In this document: piece by piece, positions 47,501-61,650 of the stretch
Position numbering within the stretch: position 1 is the first letter of the stretch
How the letters are laid out: every line of letters starts with the position of its first letter
Source of the DNA: Rotaria sp. Silwood1
Taxonomy: Eukaryota; Rotifera; Eurotatoria; Philodinida; Philodinidae
NCBI GenBank assembly: GCA_905250075.1
Contig: CAJNOP010000028.1
Coordinates: 1-64,000, forward strand
Length of the DNA: 64,000 bases
Direction: 5' to 3'
Translations under genes and position numbers: made by a program
The notes under the pieces: model-generated
Seen by the model: only the letters and a program-made list of their open reading frames with translations
Told to the model about the DNA's origin: nothing
Databases searched by the model: none

Positions 47501-50500
47501 ACAAAAAGCGTCTTTTCATTTTCAAAAACTGTTAGAAAATGTTAAAATAAAACTCTTGAAAATGTTATCCTTGGAAGAATTGAAAAGATAGTTTTCATAG
47601 AAGAACAATAGTTCATATTTAGTTTACATGTTCAAATCTCCTAATCATTTATTTGATAGATTTGGATGACTGGAGAGTGCAGCACCTATAGGAAAAAATC
47701 CTTCTATTTTCAATCAAATTTTGATTCCTAGGTAACAATAGTTCGACTGATCAAAAAGTGAGAATTCGAAGGGTACGTCTTACTTTCTTCCTGGTGTATA
47801 TGACAAGTTTGAAACCTGTACTCAATACGTTACTAAAGTTATGGTAAGGCTTTATAGATAACAGTGACAATATTGGTTGAATAAAATCGATCAATTTCAA
47901 CAAAATTTTACGACAATATTAAAAACTTTGATTCAAAGTGATGCAAACGCTGGAATACATCGAGGAAAAATACAAGAGTGAGGGTAATGTCTACAGTTAA
48001 ATGTGATATATTCTATGTTATTTTTATTGTTAATAAGTTTTTAAGGACTGCATTGAGGAATCACTATGATCTGAGTAACTATTAGAGAAGCAAGTGTCAT
48101 AAATGCAGCACTCATTTATTCTATCCATTCATATGATGAGTTGGCCTTGTACAGAAATAATAAAATAGTTTTTACGATATTCTGATTTGTTTTACGACAT
48201 TATCCTACTTGTTATCTTGTTTTCAACACATAGGCTACCACAACTTCTGCCGAAAGAATGTGATGATCTCTATCAATTCCATATGTTACTTGCTTGAGTT
48301 TATTCATCGATCATATCTAGTCAGTGTGTAATTCTTTATTAATTTTATTAGAATTCCTTGCAGTTCACTATACGCAACTGATTTCAAAACAAAATGATTC
48401 ATGATCCTGGATGTAATTTCATCAGCTTTATTAATTTGACACATCAATAAATGCAAAAATCTCTAACTACTCTCTCAATATTTATAATTTTTTTCCGAAT
48501 CTGATTATAGATTAAATAAACAACGATTTCAAACAATATTTTTCTTTCTTGTTATTAAATATACGATCACGAACATGCCGCTATTCTCAGCAATAAAGGT
48601 ATCTCTCTTTCTTTCTCTTATTTTTTTTGTTGATGGTAATGTGTAAGCCCATCAACTTTATTTCTTTTCCTGCTCCTATGCTACATGCAAACAGTATGAT
48701 AACTAGACGGTGACCCTCTTATACGTGTTGACAACAACAAACCATGCAATTGGTTATCTTTGGTACTTCCATATATACGTGTACACATCAACAAAGGTAA
48801 AGAGACAATGATCTTTCGTTCATTTGTATGTATTCATTAAAACAAATGACCCAACAGAGAACTCTCTCTATAAGCGTTGAGAAACTAATTACAAATTTTC
48901 TCATTAATGAGGAGAATCGAGTTCATTGAGTGATATATAACATCGACAGAGTTAGTTGAATTCTGTATGGAGCCGTTATTGATTTCCTTTGAATCGATTG
49001 TGAAGTGAGTTGCGACGGGTTTTAATATAAATTTTGGATATCCAAGAGAAAACTAGTAATGTTCTCAATAATAAGCGACTGAAATCAATCGAGTGGCGAA
49101 TGTAATCGATGACGCTCATCGATTTCTACGTGAAATCATCAATGATTTTGTTGAAATTGCTTGTGGATCCCACCACGACAGTTTGTGCACGAGTATCAGT
49201 ACTTTTTGTATATATTTTTTTCGAGTGATTAATGTTTCTCTCTGCGATGATTTATGTTTTTTCGAAAAAATTAACTCCTAGAACCAGCTTTAGAAAGAAT
49301 CACTTCGTTATATACTTGAATCCTGATCGAAGATGTCCTAGACTTCTCAATATTAGAATTGTACGAACCATTATTTATATGTTGTTGTCAATCAACAACT
49401 CTAGCTGTTATTCTGAATAAAATAGCATGGAACGATGTAAATGCTTAAAATTCAATTGGATTCTATAACGAAATAACTAGACTATATATATCGAACAAAA
49501 GTAAAACTGTAATTTTGAGACTTTCTTTTCAATATTCAATTAGTAGAAAGATGAGCATTTTAATATCAAATACTACTCATATAAACATCAATGATGATAT
49601 GTTTATTTTCAATCGTCTTTTTATCGTTACTTTACTATTATGCTTGTCCATCTTTGAAGCATAAAGACCTATTTAAAATCCAATCGATATCTGACCGATA
49701 ACGTTTTATTTTTTCCAGTTTTTTAATGTAAAGAACGCATCCATACCAAAAGAATGTGTTGTCTAGTATTCAATTTAAAATAAAGATGTCAGAAAAGAAA
49801 TTTCTATTTCTTCGTTGATTTATTAGCAGAATACATGCAACTAATTGAACTCACAGACCCTATTGGTAATGACATTTTTATTCCGACGAAAAATTAATAA
49901 GCTTACATGTTTTGAGAGAATTCTTTTGATCGTATGTTCTTATCAAATGAATGACAACAATCTGGAATGGAACAAAATCAATGTTGCTAATAAGATATCC
50001 ATAAAAAAAGAGATTTTTATTATTCATCACTCAATTTAACATCGCTCTTAACTAAGAACTATTAGATAGAAAGAAGAAAAAAAAAACTTTTAATGTCAAA
50101 AAAGAAAAACTCTATGAGAAAGTACGTTCATAGAATGAGTACTCTTTTAAAAGATTGATGCGTTGATTTCCGTTCTCGTCAAGATGAAAAAGAATACGTT
50201 ATAATCCGTAATTAGAGAAAAAAAACATTGCTCTGTTATTATCTTATTTTATATCTTTTTTTTCTCATTTTTCTATCTGTCGTTCTTCTTCTTTTCTATG
50301 TTGTCAATTTCTTTTTTACATGATGCATTATTTTACTCTTCAACTGTCTTTCAGCTAATGAACAGCACTTTCCATGACATTTCTTTGAATAAGTATAGTC
50401 AAGTAAATTTATAATGACTAATAGGGTAAACTATACACGAACCTCGTGCTGATCTTTTAGTTCTTAGTGATTATAAATATATATAAAGATTAATTGTATC

Positions 50501-50913
50501 TGAATCATCATAATATTTATCTAACATAATTGTTTTTTGAAACTTAGAACAATAATTATTAACTTTTATAATAAACACTAGGCGTTTTCCTTGTTAATGA
50601 TCTTCAGAAAAACCTATGTCATAGAAAAATTTATTATGCTATTCTTTGACATATTTCTTTTCTATGAGACACAGTGTATTATGCTAAGCTTGTTTACAGT
50701 TCATTCATTTTGACAGCATCATTTACATACCTATATCGCCCATCGGTTTCTTCTTCATTTTCTTTGTGGAATGGAAAAAAACTTGTTTTTTTTTATTCAA
50801 TTATTCTTAGATATTTATAAGCACAAGTGTAGAAGAAGTAAGGAAACCGAAGATATTAATTAGATTTTTTTTTCTATATTTATTCGTTTTTTTTCTTTAT
50901 TCTTCATTAAGGA
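44546..50913. other. 6.4-kb gene-free region
   Basis: AT-rich on both strands, with only short unsupported frames. It includes a short perfect palindrome ATCGATGA-CGC-TCATCGAT at 49105-49123 and T-rich tracts approaching the next gene. No RNA gene or long inverted repeat recognised. Confidence 0.4.
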
Positions 50914-52026
50914 ATGAGAACAAAACCTCGACCAATTATATCATGTTTATGGCTTAAGTTTAATATTAAACACATGATTTTAATCATTACTTGTCTAATC
51001 ATTGTCTTGATTGATATTATTATAAATATTAATAATTGGCAACGTGGATTTAAATTATCAAATAAACATTTTAAAATTTTATATACAAAATTTAATGAAT
51101 CAAATTCTTATAATGATCGAATTGTATCACAAAGTCAATTTGATATTGTTTTAAGTTATTATTCTGAAGATATTGATTATGTTGCACAATATATTCGTTA
51201 TTTAAGAAATGTTTCAACTATACAAAAACTTAATCCTCGTGTTATTGTCTATAATAAAAATGCTAATATTAATAATGAAATTTTAAAATTACTTTTAGAA
51301 GCAGATATTATTCAATTATTACCTAATTTAGGACGAGAAGGTGCAACTTATCTTTATCATATTATTAATAATTATCATATTATTGCTAATCATACACTTT
51401 TTTCACAAGCTGGTGTTGAAGGTATTACTGATAAAGGTTTAGCTTATTGGTATTTAGATCGATTAGATAAACAATTTAATTCATCAGTTGGATATATGCC
51501 ACTTGTTACGAATACTATGATAACAAATTATGATTGTGGTTTACATATCACAGGTCATTTTCCAAGATTGGCTGAATTATGGGCAATGCTTGAACAAAGT
51601 TTGTGTCCACCAGGTGGACAAGCAGTAAGTTCAATTAAATAATCATGACATTAATCAATGAAATTAAAATTGAAAAAAAAACTACATATTTAGGTTGCTT
51701 TTCGAGGTCAATTTCTTGTAAGTGGTAAACGAATACAAAATCGGCCTTTAAAAATCTATAAATATCTCTATGATCTTATTACTGTACGTTTATTGTTTTT
51801 GTTTTTTTTTTTGTTATTATTTGGATTTTTTTATTTTTATTTAAAGGCTAATAGTTCACATTGGCTTCATCGTGATTTACGTTCTCTTTTCTTTAAATCA
51901 ACACCAGATAATCCAATATTTGGTCATACTGTTGAACGTTTATGGACAATTTTATTCAAATGTTATAAATCTGATTTATATGATCGATGTAGAAGAAGAC
52001 AATGTGCATGTTTTGATGAATCTTAG
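50914..52026 (+). CDS. DUF3431-type single-pass membrane protein
   Basis: Exons: 50914-51624, 51694-51783, 51847-52026; 981 nt, 326 aa, phases 0. A short basic cytoplasmic N-terminus (MRTKPRPI) is followed by one hydrophobic segment (about residues 20-38, MILIITCLIIVLIDII), the layout of a type II Golgi/ER membrane protein. The luminal part has the hallmarks of the DUF3431 family: FDIVLSYYSEDIDYVAQYI, RVIVYNKN, then LPNLGREGATYLYHIINNYH and HTLFSQAG; GREG-x-YL-HI is the strongest signature. A Cys-rich end (RCRRRQCACF) closes it. The family is uncharacterised and looks glycosyltransferase-like in layout; no activity is established. It is best known from fungi and protists, so transfer into this genome is possible. 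An acceptor-like TTAAG lies 2 nt before the ATG. It converges on the next gene. Confidence 0.82.
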
Positions 52027-52252
52027 AATATAATTAGAAAATTTTTTGTTGATTTTTATATTACAAATTTCAATAATGTATTATTATTTTTGTTTGTTCT
52101 TTTTCTTATTCTAAGTTTAGGTTTTTATTTTTATTTTTTTCTTGTTTTGTCAAATACAATAGAACAAAATGAAAGTAACATAATAATACCACACAGTAGT
52201 CATTCCCACTAAGAGAAACAAGAAACAAATGTCTACGTAAAATTTTAAAAAA

Positions 52253-55200
52253 TCAAATATTTTCAACAAGATCACTAAGATCATCATATTGATTAAGTGA
52301 ATTTTGGCTTTGCATACTAGATAAATTTGTTTCATCATCAGTTACAGTTAGTTTTTCCATAGTATTTAATACATTTACATTTTCATCTTCTGTTTTAACA
52401 TCAACTATAGTTATTGTTTCACTTTCAATTTTAATATCAGGTAAACATGTATCTTCATTTGGAGATGTTAACGCATTATCAACAGATATTGTTGCAACTG
52501 ATTCAACGGGTTTTTGTTGTCCAATTGAAATAGAACTCATACCAATAGCAGCAGCAGCAGCTTCTTGTAATTGCCGTTCTTTTCGAATCATAGCATTAGC
52601 CATAGATGCTGTTGTTTTTGGTTTTGCTTCAACAACAGGATCATCTTCAAAATCAGATTTTAACCATTCAATCATATCGGAAAAAAGAAAAACACCACTA
52701 TGACTTGGATTTATTCGATATAATGGCATTTCATTTGGATCAATTGGATCAGGTTCATCAATTAATTCTTCATCTTTATTAAATTTATAATCAATACAAT
52801 TTGATGCATAACGTTGTTGATGAACTTTATAATGATTACGTAAACGAGTTGCTGATGGAATATATTGTTTACATATTGAACATGTACGTGAATGAAGTTT
52901 TGATAATACTGATGGACAATATGAATCAAATGGTAAAAGTGACTTATTTGTTCCATACATAACAATCCCATGAAATTGTATACGTTGAAATAAGGTTCCA
53001 TAATATGGTGATAGAGCATTTATATTAGCATTTGATGATTCAAGTTCAGCTAATTGAACACCACCTGATGAACGATTAAATGGTACAGGTGGTGGAAGAA
53101 AACGATGAGGAAACACTTGAATATAATTTGAACGCCATGGACCACAACATTCCGTTTTAGTACAACGAATTATTTGAATTGTATATTGAGTTTGAAAAAC
53201 ATGTGTTGCACACCAATATCTTAAATCATAGACAAAAAGAAAGAAAAGAGAAAATATCAAACTAAATTTCTATCAAATCGATATATACTCATCAATATTA
53301 TAAATAGGTTTTGGTTTTGTATCTGTATCTATATTCAGATACGGATCTGATCGAGTATGTTTAATACGTAGATGAAGTGGAATTTCTTCTTCTTCATCAC
53401 AAATTCTAATATTCAAAAAATGAAATAGTTTTTAGTTTTTTTTTTTTCTAGTTTTGATTAATTTAAAAATTCTTACTCATCAATAATCATATCTATAGTA
53501 GATTTTGTATCAATTAATCGAATCATATCATCACATGATTCTGGTGGATCAATATAATGTGCAACAACTGGATGACGATCAATCATATCCATACTCCAAA
53601 CTTCAGCAAGAACTTCACCGGTTGCTTTAAAATTTTGTTTTTCGACTTCAGCATCAACTGTTAAACCACTAACATTTAAATGTGTACCAAAATAATCATG
53701 TGGTAAAACTAAACCAGCTAAATCTTGCGATAAGGCTGCTAAACGTCGTTCAACAACATTAAAACTTGTTTGACCTGGTGCTTGAGTTGTAATAAACAAA
53801 GCATCCAAATTATATTTTTTGAATTTATTAATTGCTGACACAAGTGTCTTTGGAAAACGTGTATAATCTTGAGGTTCAAGACTGTCTACACACATAACAA
53901 TAATTGGTTTAATATTACCAATATGATTACGAGCTGTCTTTTCGAATTCTTTTAATTTAATCATACAATCAAAATCCATATCTTCATAATCAACTGTAAA
54001 TCGATCATGTTTAGCTGATCGAATTGATATATATGTTGGACCTGAAACACCAATAAGACCAGTGTCATCAATAATACATGATGCATAAACTCTAAAAGAT
54101 AATAAATTTATTGAAATAAAGAAAAATTTTTCTTGTTTCATAAAACATACGTTGGTTTTAGTTGATGAGGGACAGTAGGTGGTATTGGTGTAGAATTAGT
54201 TGTACTTATTTGATAATCTACATGCAAAATAAAAGGTGAATGTCCTCTTGCTGATGGTCGACCAATTCTAATGGAAGCTTTTTTATCTTCAACAACATAG
54301 AATACACATTCATTGCCAAAAGTGCCAGCTAAATCTTTAATATGTCGTAAAGATGCATTTACAAAATGAAAATCTAAATTATAACAAATAGAAAACAAGA
54401 AAATAAAACTTATTTTCATAAAGAAAATTTTTGTTTAATAACCTTCATGTTTTGGTAGCTCAATGTCGTGAATTTTTCGAAGACGAACAGCTTTAGAATT
54501 AATATGTTTTTTTCCATCATCAGTAAAAGTACCAGAAGGTATAAGACTAATAATAGATTAATGATATGTTAATTATTTTCAAGAAAGAAAAAAAAAACCT
54601 TTGTGGTTTTCTTTTACCGATAAAAATTCGATGATCGTCGAATTTCAAAACCACGTTCTTTTATTTTTATTCTTAATTCATCTAATGATCCACATGGTGA
54701 AACGTTAACTAATCGAGGATTTGAATCAGCAGCTCCACCAATACGAGCAATTTCTTCAATTGTTTGTATTAAATCAGGACAAACATTATCAATTTGTACA
54801 CGAAGTGTTGCTGGTTTATACAATTTTAAAAGTGTAGCAGCAACTTCAGGATCAGCATCACATATTGATGCAATATTACGTTTTTTTCGTTCACGATAAC
54901 GTAATGATGAACGTTGTTTCGATTGTAAACGACTAAGTTCGGCTGTACGTTCTCTTTTTTGTTCAAGTAATTTTTTTAATGTATGATTTGAATCTGGTGT
55001 TGACAAACCCATATTTTTAACTTGTACTAAACTAGCAATACGTTCAGATATTTCTTTTATTTCTTGAACAACACCTTCTTGTGCAGGTGTTTTTACTCGA
55101 TTTTGACTAGCAATACGTCGTGCTTGTATTTTAGCAATACGTGCATCAACTCGAGCTTTAGCTCTTTCAAATGAACGAAAAACCCATGGTTTGTTAAGAT

Positions 55201-55650
55201 CATTGAATTCAGTTGGTTTAGAAGAATCACGCAAAGTAAATGTTGGTTCAATAGGTGTAACAAATTCAGGTTCAGCAACCAGTTCATATGGTTCATGTTC
55301 ATCATCGGATGATAATCTTCTTTTTCGTTCACTTATTATTGTTTTCTCTTGTGTTATTTTATTGTTATTAGATGATTGTTTTTTAGTTTCATTTTCATTA
55401 GTTTTTTTGGAAACCTCAAGATATTTGTCAATGGTCTTCTTAATTAAATCTTCATTATTTTTCATTTTATTCCATTCTAATTGTGTATTATAATGAAGGG
55501 CCTATGAAATAAAATGTTTTATTTAAATAAAGAAAGCAAAAATATATGTTTAAATAAAGTATTTACATATTTACTCATGCCAGGATGACCTTTCGTATAG
55601 GCATCTACAAATGATTTGTATAAAGCTAACTGAGGAGCTTTCGAAGTCAT
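52253..55650 (-). CDS. Large uncharacterised invertebrate protein, possibly a domesticated transposase, with C2H2 finger
   Basis: Exons, 5' to 3' on the minus strand: 55650-55567, 55501-54618, 54546-54443, 54373-54151, 54091-53477, 53405-53289, 53219-52253; 2994 nt, 997 aa, phases consistent. N-terminus: YKSFVDAYTKGHPGMSKY then LEWNKMK, resembling an HMG-box-like DNA-binding helix set; a Lys/Arg-rich coiled region follows (about 120-260). The core (about 375-650) has VFYVVEDKKASIRIG, GPTYISIRSAKHDRF, KPIIVMCVDSLEP and ALFITTQAPGQTSFNVVERR, then LAGLVLPHDYFGTHL and GEVLAEVWS. This core is shared by multi-copy uncharacterised proteins of cnidarians and other invertebrates. Spaced acidic residues and the VERR motif recall DDE/RNase H-fold transposases. 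The C-terminus has CTKTECCGPWRSNY, VFPHRFLPPPVPF, a C2H2 finger (CSICKQYIPSATRLRNHYKVH) and an acidic tail. Seven intact exons and no terminal repeats seen suggest a host gene. Confidence 0.75.
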
Positions 55651-58600
55651 AATGCCGTCGTTACGCTAATTGATCTAAAACAGATATATGATAAGTGTTT
55701 ATAGATTTAATAAAAGAGTTTCTTTTTTTTCTTTCTGTAAGTCTGAAGACACGACACGAAAGCGGATCACGATGGATTCTAGGATTGTTTTATTGATGCA
55801 TACAGAAAAATCTATTGAAGTTCACAAAATACAGTAAAAATTATAGATATCTATCTACTATGATTTCAAATGAAGCAAGCACGTTCCAATCGTGATAGAT
55901 CTTAAGACACGAAAAATTCATCATAATTTATCTAGACCATCAAAATTCAGCAGAATCTTAGGATCTTGGGTACAATTTTGTCACACTACAAAATCTTTTT
56001 AAAGTATTGTAAGATATGACAATGTTCTTCTATTTCAAAAAGTGATGAGATACATAACATAGGCCAGCAGAAAAAAAAATCTTAGAAAAGGAACCAATTT
56101 CTAATTTAAAGAATTAAAGAATCTTTTTCGGACTTTTAACTATTAAGAGTAAATTATTCTGAATGTAACTAAATAGTTTTGACAGAAGATATAGGATAAA
56201 ATTTTCACCTTATTCACCGCACTGTCACTGTCACACATTGGTGTGTGTAAAATACAGCGACCAATGTGAAGATGTGATTAAAGTAAAAATGAACTAGGTA
56301 TACCCTTAATAGCTGCATATGCATCAATTAAACGATTCACTTTACATTCAATAAGAGCATTTGATCATACTACTTTCTTTTTATATATGAACATATAAAT
56401 TTCAAGGTCAGCTTAAAAAAAAAGATTAACAAATATCGTCTAATAAAACATGTAAGATTGCAAAATAAAATGCTATGTCTTACATTAAATATACTGTTTA
56501 AACGCACAAAAAAAAATTTAATATTCGATAATATGTATTTAGAAGTTCATGATATATAAAAGTTATTAAATATATGATATTTCTTTTAATTATGAAGAAA
56601 AATATTGTTCTCAAGTTTATACGAATATTATAGTGCACGCATTTTTTGAGCCTTACAATTTTTTTGTTCTGTCCGACAACGTAAAAAAAGCGAAACTCTA
56701 TATTTATATATAAATATATATGTTGTCTCTCTTTCCTCTACTTTTATACTCTGTCACGGGCAAATACTTTCTAGATGCATATATTAGAGAACGAAAAAGA
56801 CACTTTACCTATCTTGAACTTGACAACCACGACTTTATGTATGTAGAAAAAAAAAGAGAAAGTATAGTGCCGATAGTGACTAACACGATATTCATCAAGC
56901 TGTTCAGGACGAAATCATAAATCAAACATGCCTAACACGAACGCTTGTACATGAAGGCTTTTTCAACATAACTCTTTTCAATTAATGATTTTTTTTATTC
57001 ACGACAGACTCATGTTCAAAAATCCAAAAATTAAAATAAAATTTTCTTGTCCTTTATAAAATGACTTTCAAACCAAACTAAAGATACTATTCATATTCTC
57101 GATGATCAGTCATCGAAAATGAATTTACATTTATTTCTCTATGATGATTACTATTAATGTAAATGAATACATAACATATGTAAAACGTACCTATCTTTTA
57201 CAACTATATAATATGATCCATTGTCCAATTTCTAGAATTTTCTATATATATACAATTGAGAAAAAATTATCATATCACACATTACTGTAGCACTGACCTA
57301 CCGATCGTATGCGAAATAAATGTATCGATGAGCATGTACAAGCTGTACGCTTTATTTGTTATTTAGAAATATAAAATACAGCATATGAAAGAACGAAAAA
57401 CGCCAATATGACCGTACGGTGACCCTTTTTGATAAAGGAAAGTAAAAACAGAATAAATTACTACTTGTTCTGTTCAACCCCAACGAAAACGAGACAAGTG
57501 AAAAAATTTTTTCTCTTTGCTTCAAAATAGTAAACATATTTATCAAATAATGCCAGTAAAATCTCTTTAAGCTTTTATCTCTTGTACATACAAATGAATG
57601 ACAGTGAGATATAAGTTAGAAGTCGATGTTACTATAGAAAGAAAGCATGTAGTGATTGAAGGTTTTAATATTCATTTTTCTGTTGCTTATATAGAATAAA
57701 GTAAAATAAAACGAATGAATATATGATGACAACAAAGTTTGACCTTCATTATTAGGAAAGAAGAAACTTAAAAAAATTACAAATAAAGTAGTAGAGTTTC
57801 GTTAGAAAACAAAGAAAACAATTAAAATAACAAAAAAAAACAAAATCTTCAATTGATCTTTTTGAAAATTTTAATAATTTAAAACTAATTATAGTATTAT
57901 TTACAGTAATCTTTTCAATTTTTTGAGCCAATGCTATGATCGATCTAAAAAATTTAACGCTTCAACAACTATTGTGAAATTGATTTTTATTATTTTTTTT
58001 TCGTTGTTTTTTAATCAATACCTCATGTGTAATATTCCGTAGTGATTGATATTATAAGATTCTCATTAAAACGAATCATTGCTACAAACTTCTTTTAAAT
58101 ACAATATCATTTAATCAAACGACTAGCTTCACATAGGCGTATTAAAGATCGGTCATCTTTTATTATTCCTTTTGTGTCGACCATGATGTCCGTAAGTCAA
58201 AATGATTATTATCTGTTCAATCATCTTGAAGAAAAATTCATGGAAAATATTCTCTAATTGACATTTATTGTCAGAAATTCATTTGAAATCAACGTCATGT
58301 TTAATCAATCTTCTGTGAATCTGAAAAAAAAAGAAAGGAAAACAACTAATTATACCTTTCATTTTCATTTATATATCGATTTTCTTTACTGCATGAAATA
58401 TTTCAAATCCTATTCTAGTAAACCGGCAATGATAAACTTTTTAATAGTTAAACAGCTAACGATAATAGAAAAACTTCGACTAATGGCTTTCATAGTCTAG
58501 TTTATTTAACTACTGTTGACTTGTTCATCATTGTTTTTGCAACAATAAATATGGTTAATCTTCATTCTTAATAAGTAACGAAATTAATATAATATTATCA

Positions 58601-60704
58601 ACTTGTACAATTCATATTTTTGAAGATATTTTTTCAGTCACTACAACATCAGTTTTACTCGTCGTTGATCATTTAGTTCTCAATCATTCATATTTATGTT
58701 TGTTTTCGTTCAGTTTATGATTGTAGTCGAACTTAGACTTCACACAGTATTTGTGTTCTAATTAGTTTTATAATGAAAAACCCGTGTAATAAAGTACAAT
58801 TGACACATGCCATAGGAATGATTACTATAAATATTATTTAACTACTTTGTTAAATTTCTAGTGTTTACTATGAAAGCAACAAATGAAAGTGTAATATTGG
58901 ATTACAGTACAAAATCACAGCTGTTGACATTTCTGAACAAATACATTCACTTTTTCTTTATCTGACATTGTCTTCATAATAGCGTATTATTCAATACTTC
59001 AAGTGTCATACTCGCACTCAATTATCTGATTCTATTTTTATTAATATATTCTTTTGAAAAGCATTATTAATTATTTTTATTTTGAAACTGAAATATAGTT
59101 TGGACAGATTAGGTAAAGTTCTACATTTTGATAAATAAGTCTAATTTCAAATGAACTATTTTGTGTTACGAAATTTTGAACATATGACATACATTCACAA
59201 ATTGATCCTAATCCCTTGTATGTCAGTAAGATAAATCTTAGCGAGTAGAATAGATCAAATTAGAGATCTTCACACATTACATGTTGATGTAGAGTAATAA
59301 TCTTATTTTCACAATGAAGTGGCAGCATTGTATATAACAAATAGAGCATAAAAAGTGAATCGTATATAAGCACTTATATTCTTAGAAATTTTTTAAAATA
59401 CGATATCCTTAAACATTGATACAACTCGTCAGTTTATTTTTTGTGCGCGTTACATGCATTTGTCCATATCGTGCTGTGAAAAGTAATAACATAATATGTA
59501 ATTGATATAAACACGTTAAGTGATTAATATGATGCTTGTCTTCAATGTTTTTATTGACAGAAGTTTAAACGATTGAATTTCATCACAAGAAATTAACAAA
59601 TACTTAAGACTTCTATAATTGTTTTGTTAGCGAACAAAGTAATGTTTTTGAGTATTTCATATTGTCGAAACTTCTCAACATAAACGAGCTCATTTAGATT
59701 AACTATCTTTATCAAAATGTAGAACTTTATTTAATCTATTCAATCTTATATTTAACTTTGACAACGAAATTAGACCATGAAGCAGAAAATAGGTGATAAA
59801 AGTTGGCCATATGATATCATTCAATCGTTAAAATTGCATGCCGATTACAATATCATTGAATGAATTCATAACTGAAAACAAGTTTGAATCAAAAATAATC
59901 CACTCTATATATAAAACATTTTATTATAACTCGTTCATTACTATCGCAATTGATTACAACATCAAATAAACTTGTTGCATAGATGAAGGTGTGCGCATGG
60001 CAACGAAGAGAAGAATCAGACCAATAACTATTCTCATCCTTTGCTCAAGGTGTTTTTATTTGTCAAAAGTTTGAGGATTGTTTTCTTCGTAATTTTCCTT
60101 TAATATTATCTATTCACTTTCAGTGGACCATACGTCAGTAAATTTATCATCACTTTCTTGTGGCAAAACTCAATTATTAAATGCTTCATCAATAGTTCCA
60201 AATACAATGATTGCTCTTTGTATTTCATTTTGTACACAACATTTTCATATATATTTTATTCATTTCCACTTCAGTTACTGAATACATAGTTCGATTGAAC
60301 ATGTAATCATTGAATCGTGATGAGTGTCGAATACGATTAATAATTGTTCGTTTCTATCACGCTATTTTTTATTGAGAATTGTTCAACACTTTATTGAAAA
60401 GTCATGCTGGTCGATTGCGAAAAGTTTATTCACACATTCGTATATTTATATTTTTATTATTACAAAAAACGATATTATCCGATAATATGTCATGTGAAAA
60501 ACTGACATGAATACTCAAGGCTCATACAAAAAATATTCAGTTAGGAGTTATTTTCTGTCTGTATATAAACTAATTATATCGCACTACAAAACTCTATGAA
60601 ACACTCTAAATAAATGTCCAGAGTGGTCTACAAGTAAGGTAATACAGTATTTTTTTTCGATTTATTCCTTATATATAGTCAACTGGGTCTCATTTATATC
60701 ACGT
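55651..60704. other. 5-kb gene-free region
   Basis: 5' flank of the preceding minus-strand gene, then AT-rich DNA with only short unsupported frames on both strands. A small hairpin (ATTTACATT and AATGTAAAT) lies near 57123-57165. No gene or RNA recognised. Confidence 0.4.
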
Positions 60705-61100
60705 ATACTAGGTAATATCAGTCAAGAATGTAGCATATGATCAGTATCTAGGTGTAGTCATTTGTTCAAAAACGTAAAAACATTGAGTATCCAACGGAAG
60801 TGAAACACGTTTGAGTTCTAACATTACTTTTATTACCCAAAATCCAGACTACAAAGATAACAAAAAAAAAATAATCCGTGAATACAAATGTTAATTGCTC
60901 GTGTGTTATCTATTAAATCCCCCTCAGTAGGACATATATAAATAATCAACAAAGAAGAAAAAATAATACATGCTATGACAAGAAAAATATGAATGTGAAA
61001 CGTGTTTTCTTACACTTAGTTACTCTGTATTTGTATACTTTTGAACAAATTACTACACCTAGATATTGTTCATATTCTTCATCTATTATTTATACCACCT
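60705..61100. mobile_element. Fold-back (MITE-like) element with about 80-bp inverted arms
   Basis: Left arm about 60705-60815 and right arm about 60990-61100 are imperfect reverse complements. Best core: TATCTAGGTGTAGT at 60745-60758, inverted at 61053-61066, followed on both sides by matching ATTTGTTCAAAA and further in by AACACGTTT. Similarity extends outward more weakly (AGGT-TATA stretch, up to about 61130). No coding capacity. It is unlike the other fold-back elements of the window in sequence. Confidence 0.65.
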
Positions 61101-61650
61101 ATCTAATTTATATGGTATAAATATAAGACCTAACTCACGATATATAAGAAAGAAATCCAAAAAAAAACTGTGTTGCCTTATTTATGTTTCATAATGTAAA
61201 TAAATATGCTTTTGAACAATTTCCATCTTCTAGACTTTTTCTATCATTACGTGTTGAATAGTTATTTTTGTTTCCATTCATTCACACAAAAGAAAAATGA
61301 TAAGACTGAAAAATAGATCAGAATAGAACGACATCTATGATGTAGTGTTGGCATGATAGATGTCATTTTAATAGCTTAATAATCTTTCAAATTTTAACAA
61401 TAACCTATAAAAATCATTTATCAAATTTTTTTTAATTTCTATTTTTGTTGTTAATGTGTTTATTTCGAAAACTTTATTCAAGCTCCCGAGGTACTTTTAT
61501 AAAATCTTATTGGTCAATATGTCAGAGTCAATCAAAATGATGTAAAAGAATTTAATAAACAAAGACTTATCATTAGATGGTCAGTTTTTTTTGCACTTTC
61601 ACATATCCCTATAAAACTTTTCATAAATAGGTATAGTTTTCTTCTGAACG

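Noticed and set aside
49093..49281. Small + strand frame MANVIDDAHRFL...
   Set aside because: Built over a short palindrome (49105-49123); no homology signal or splice context.
55093..55493. Open frames on both strands over exon 2 of the large minus-strand gene
   Set aside because: Shadow frames of a long coding exon; no independent start context or family match.
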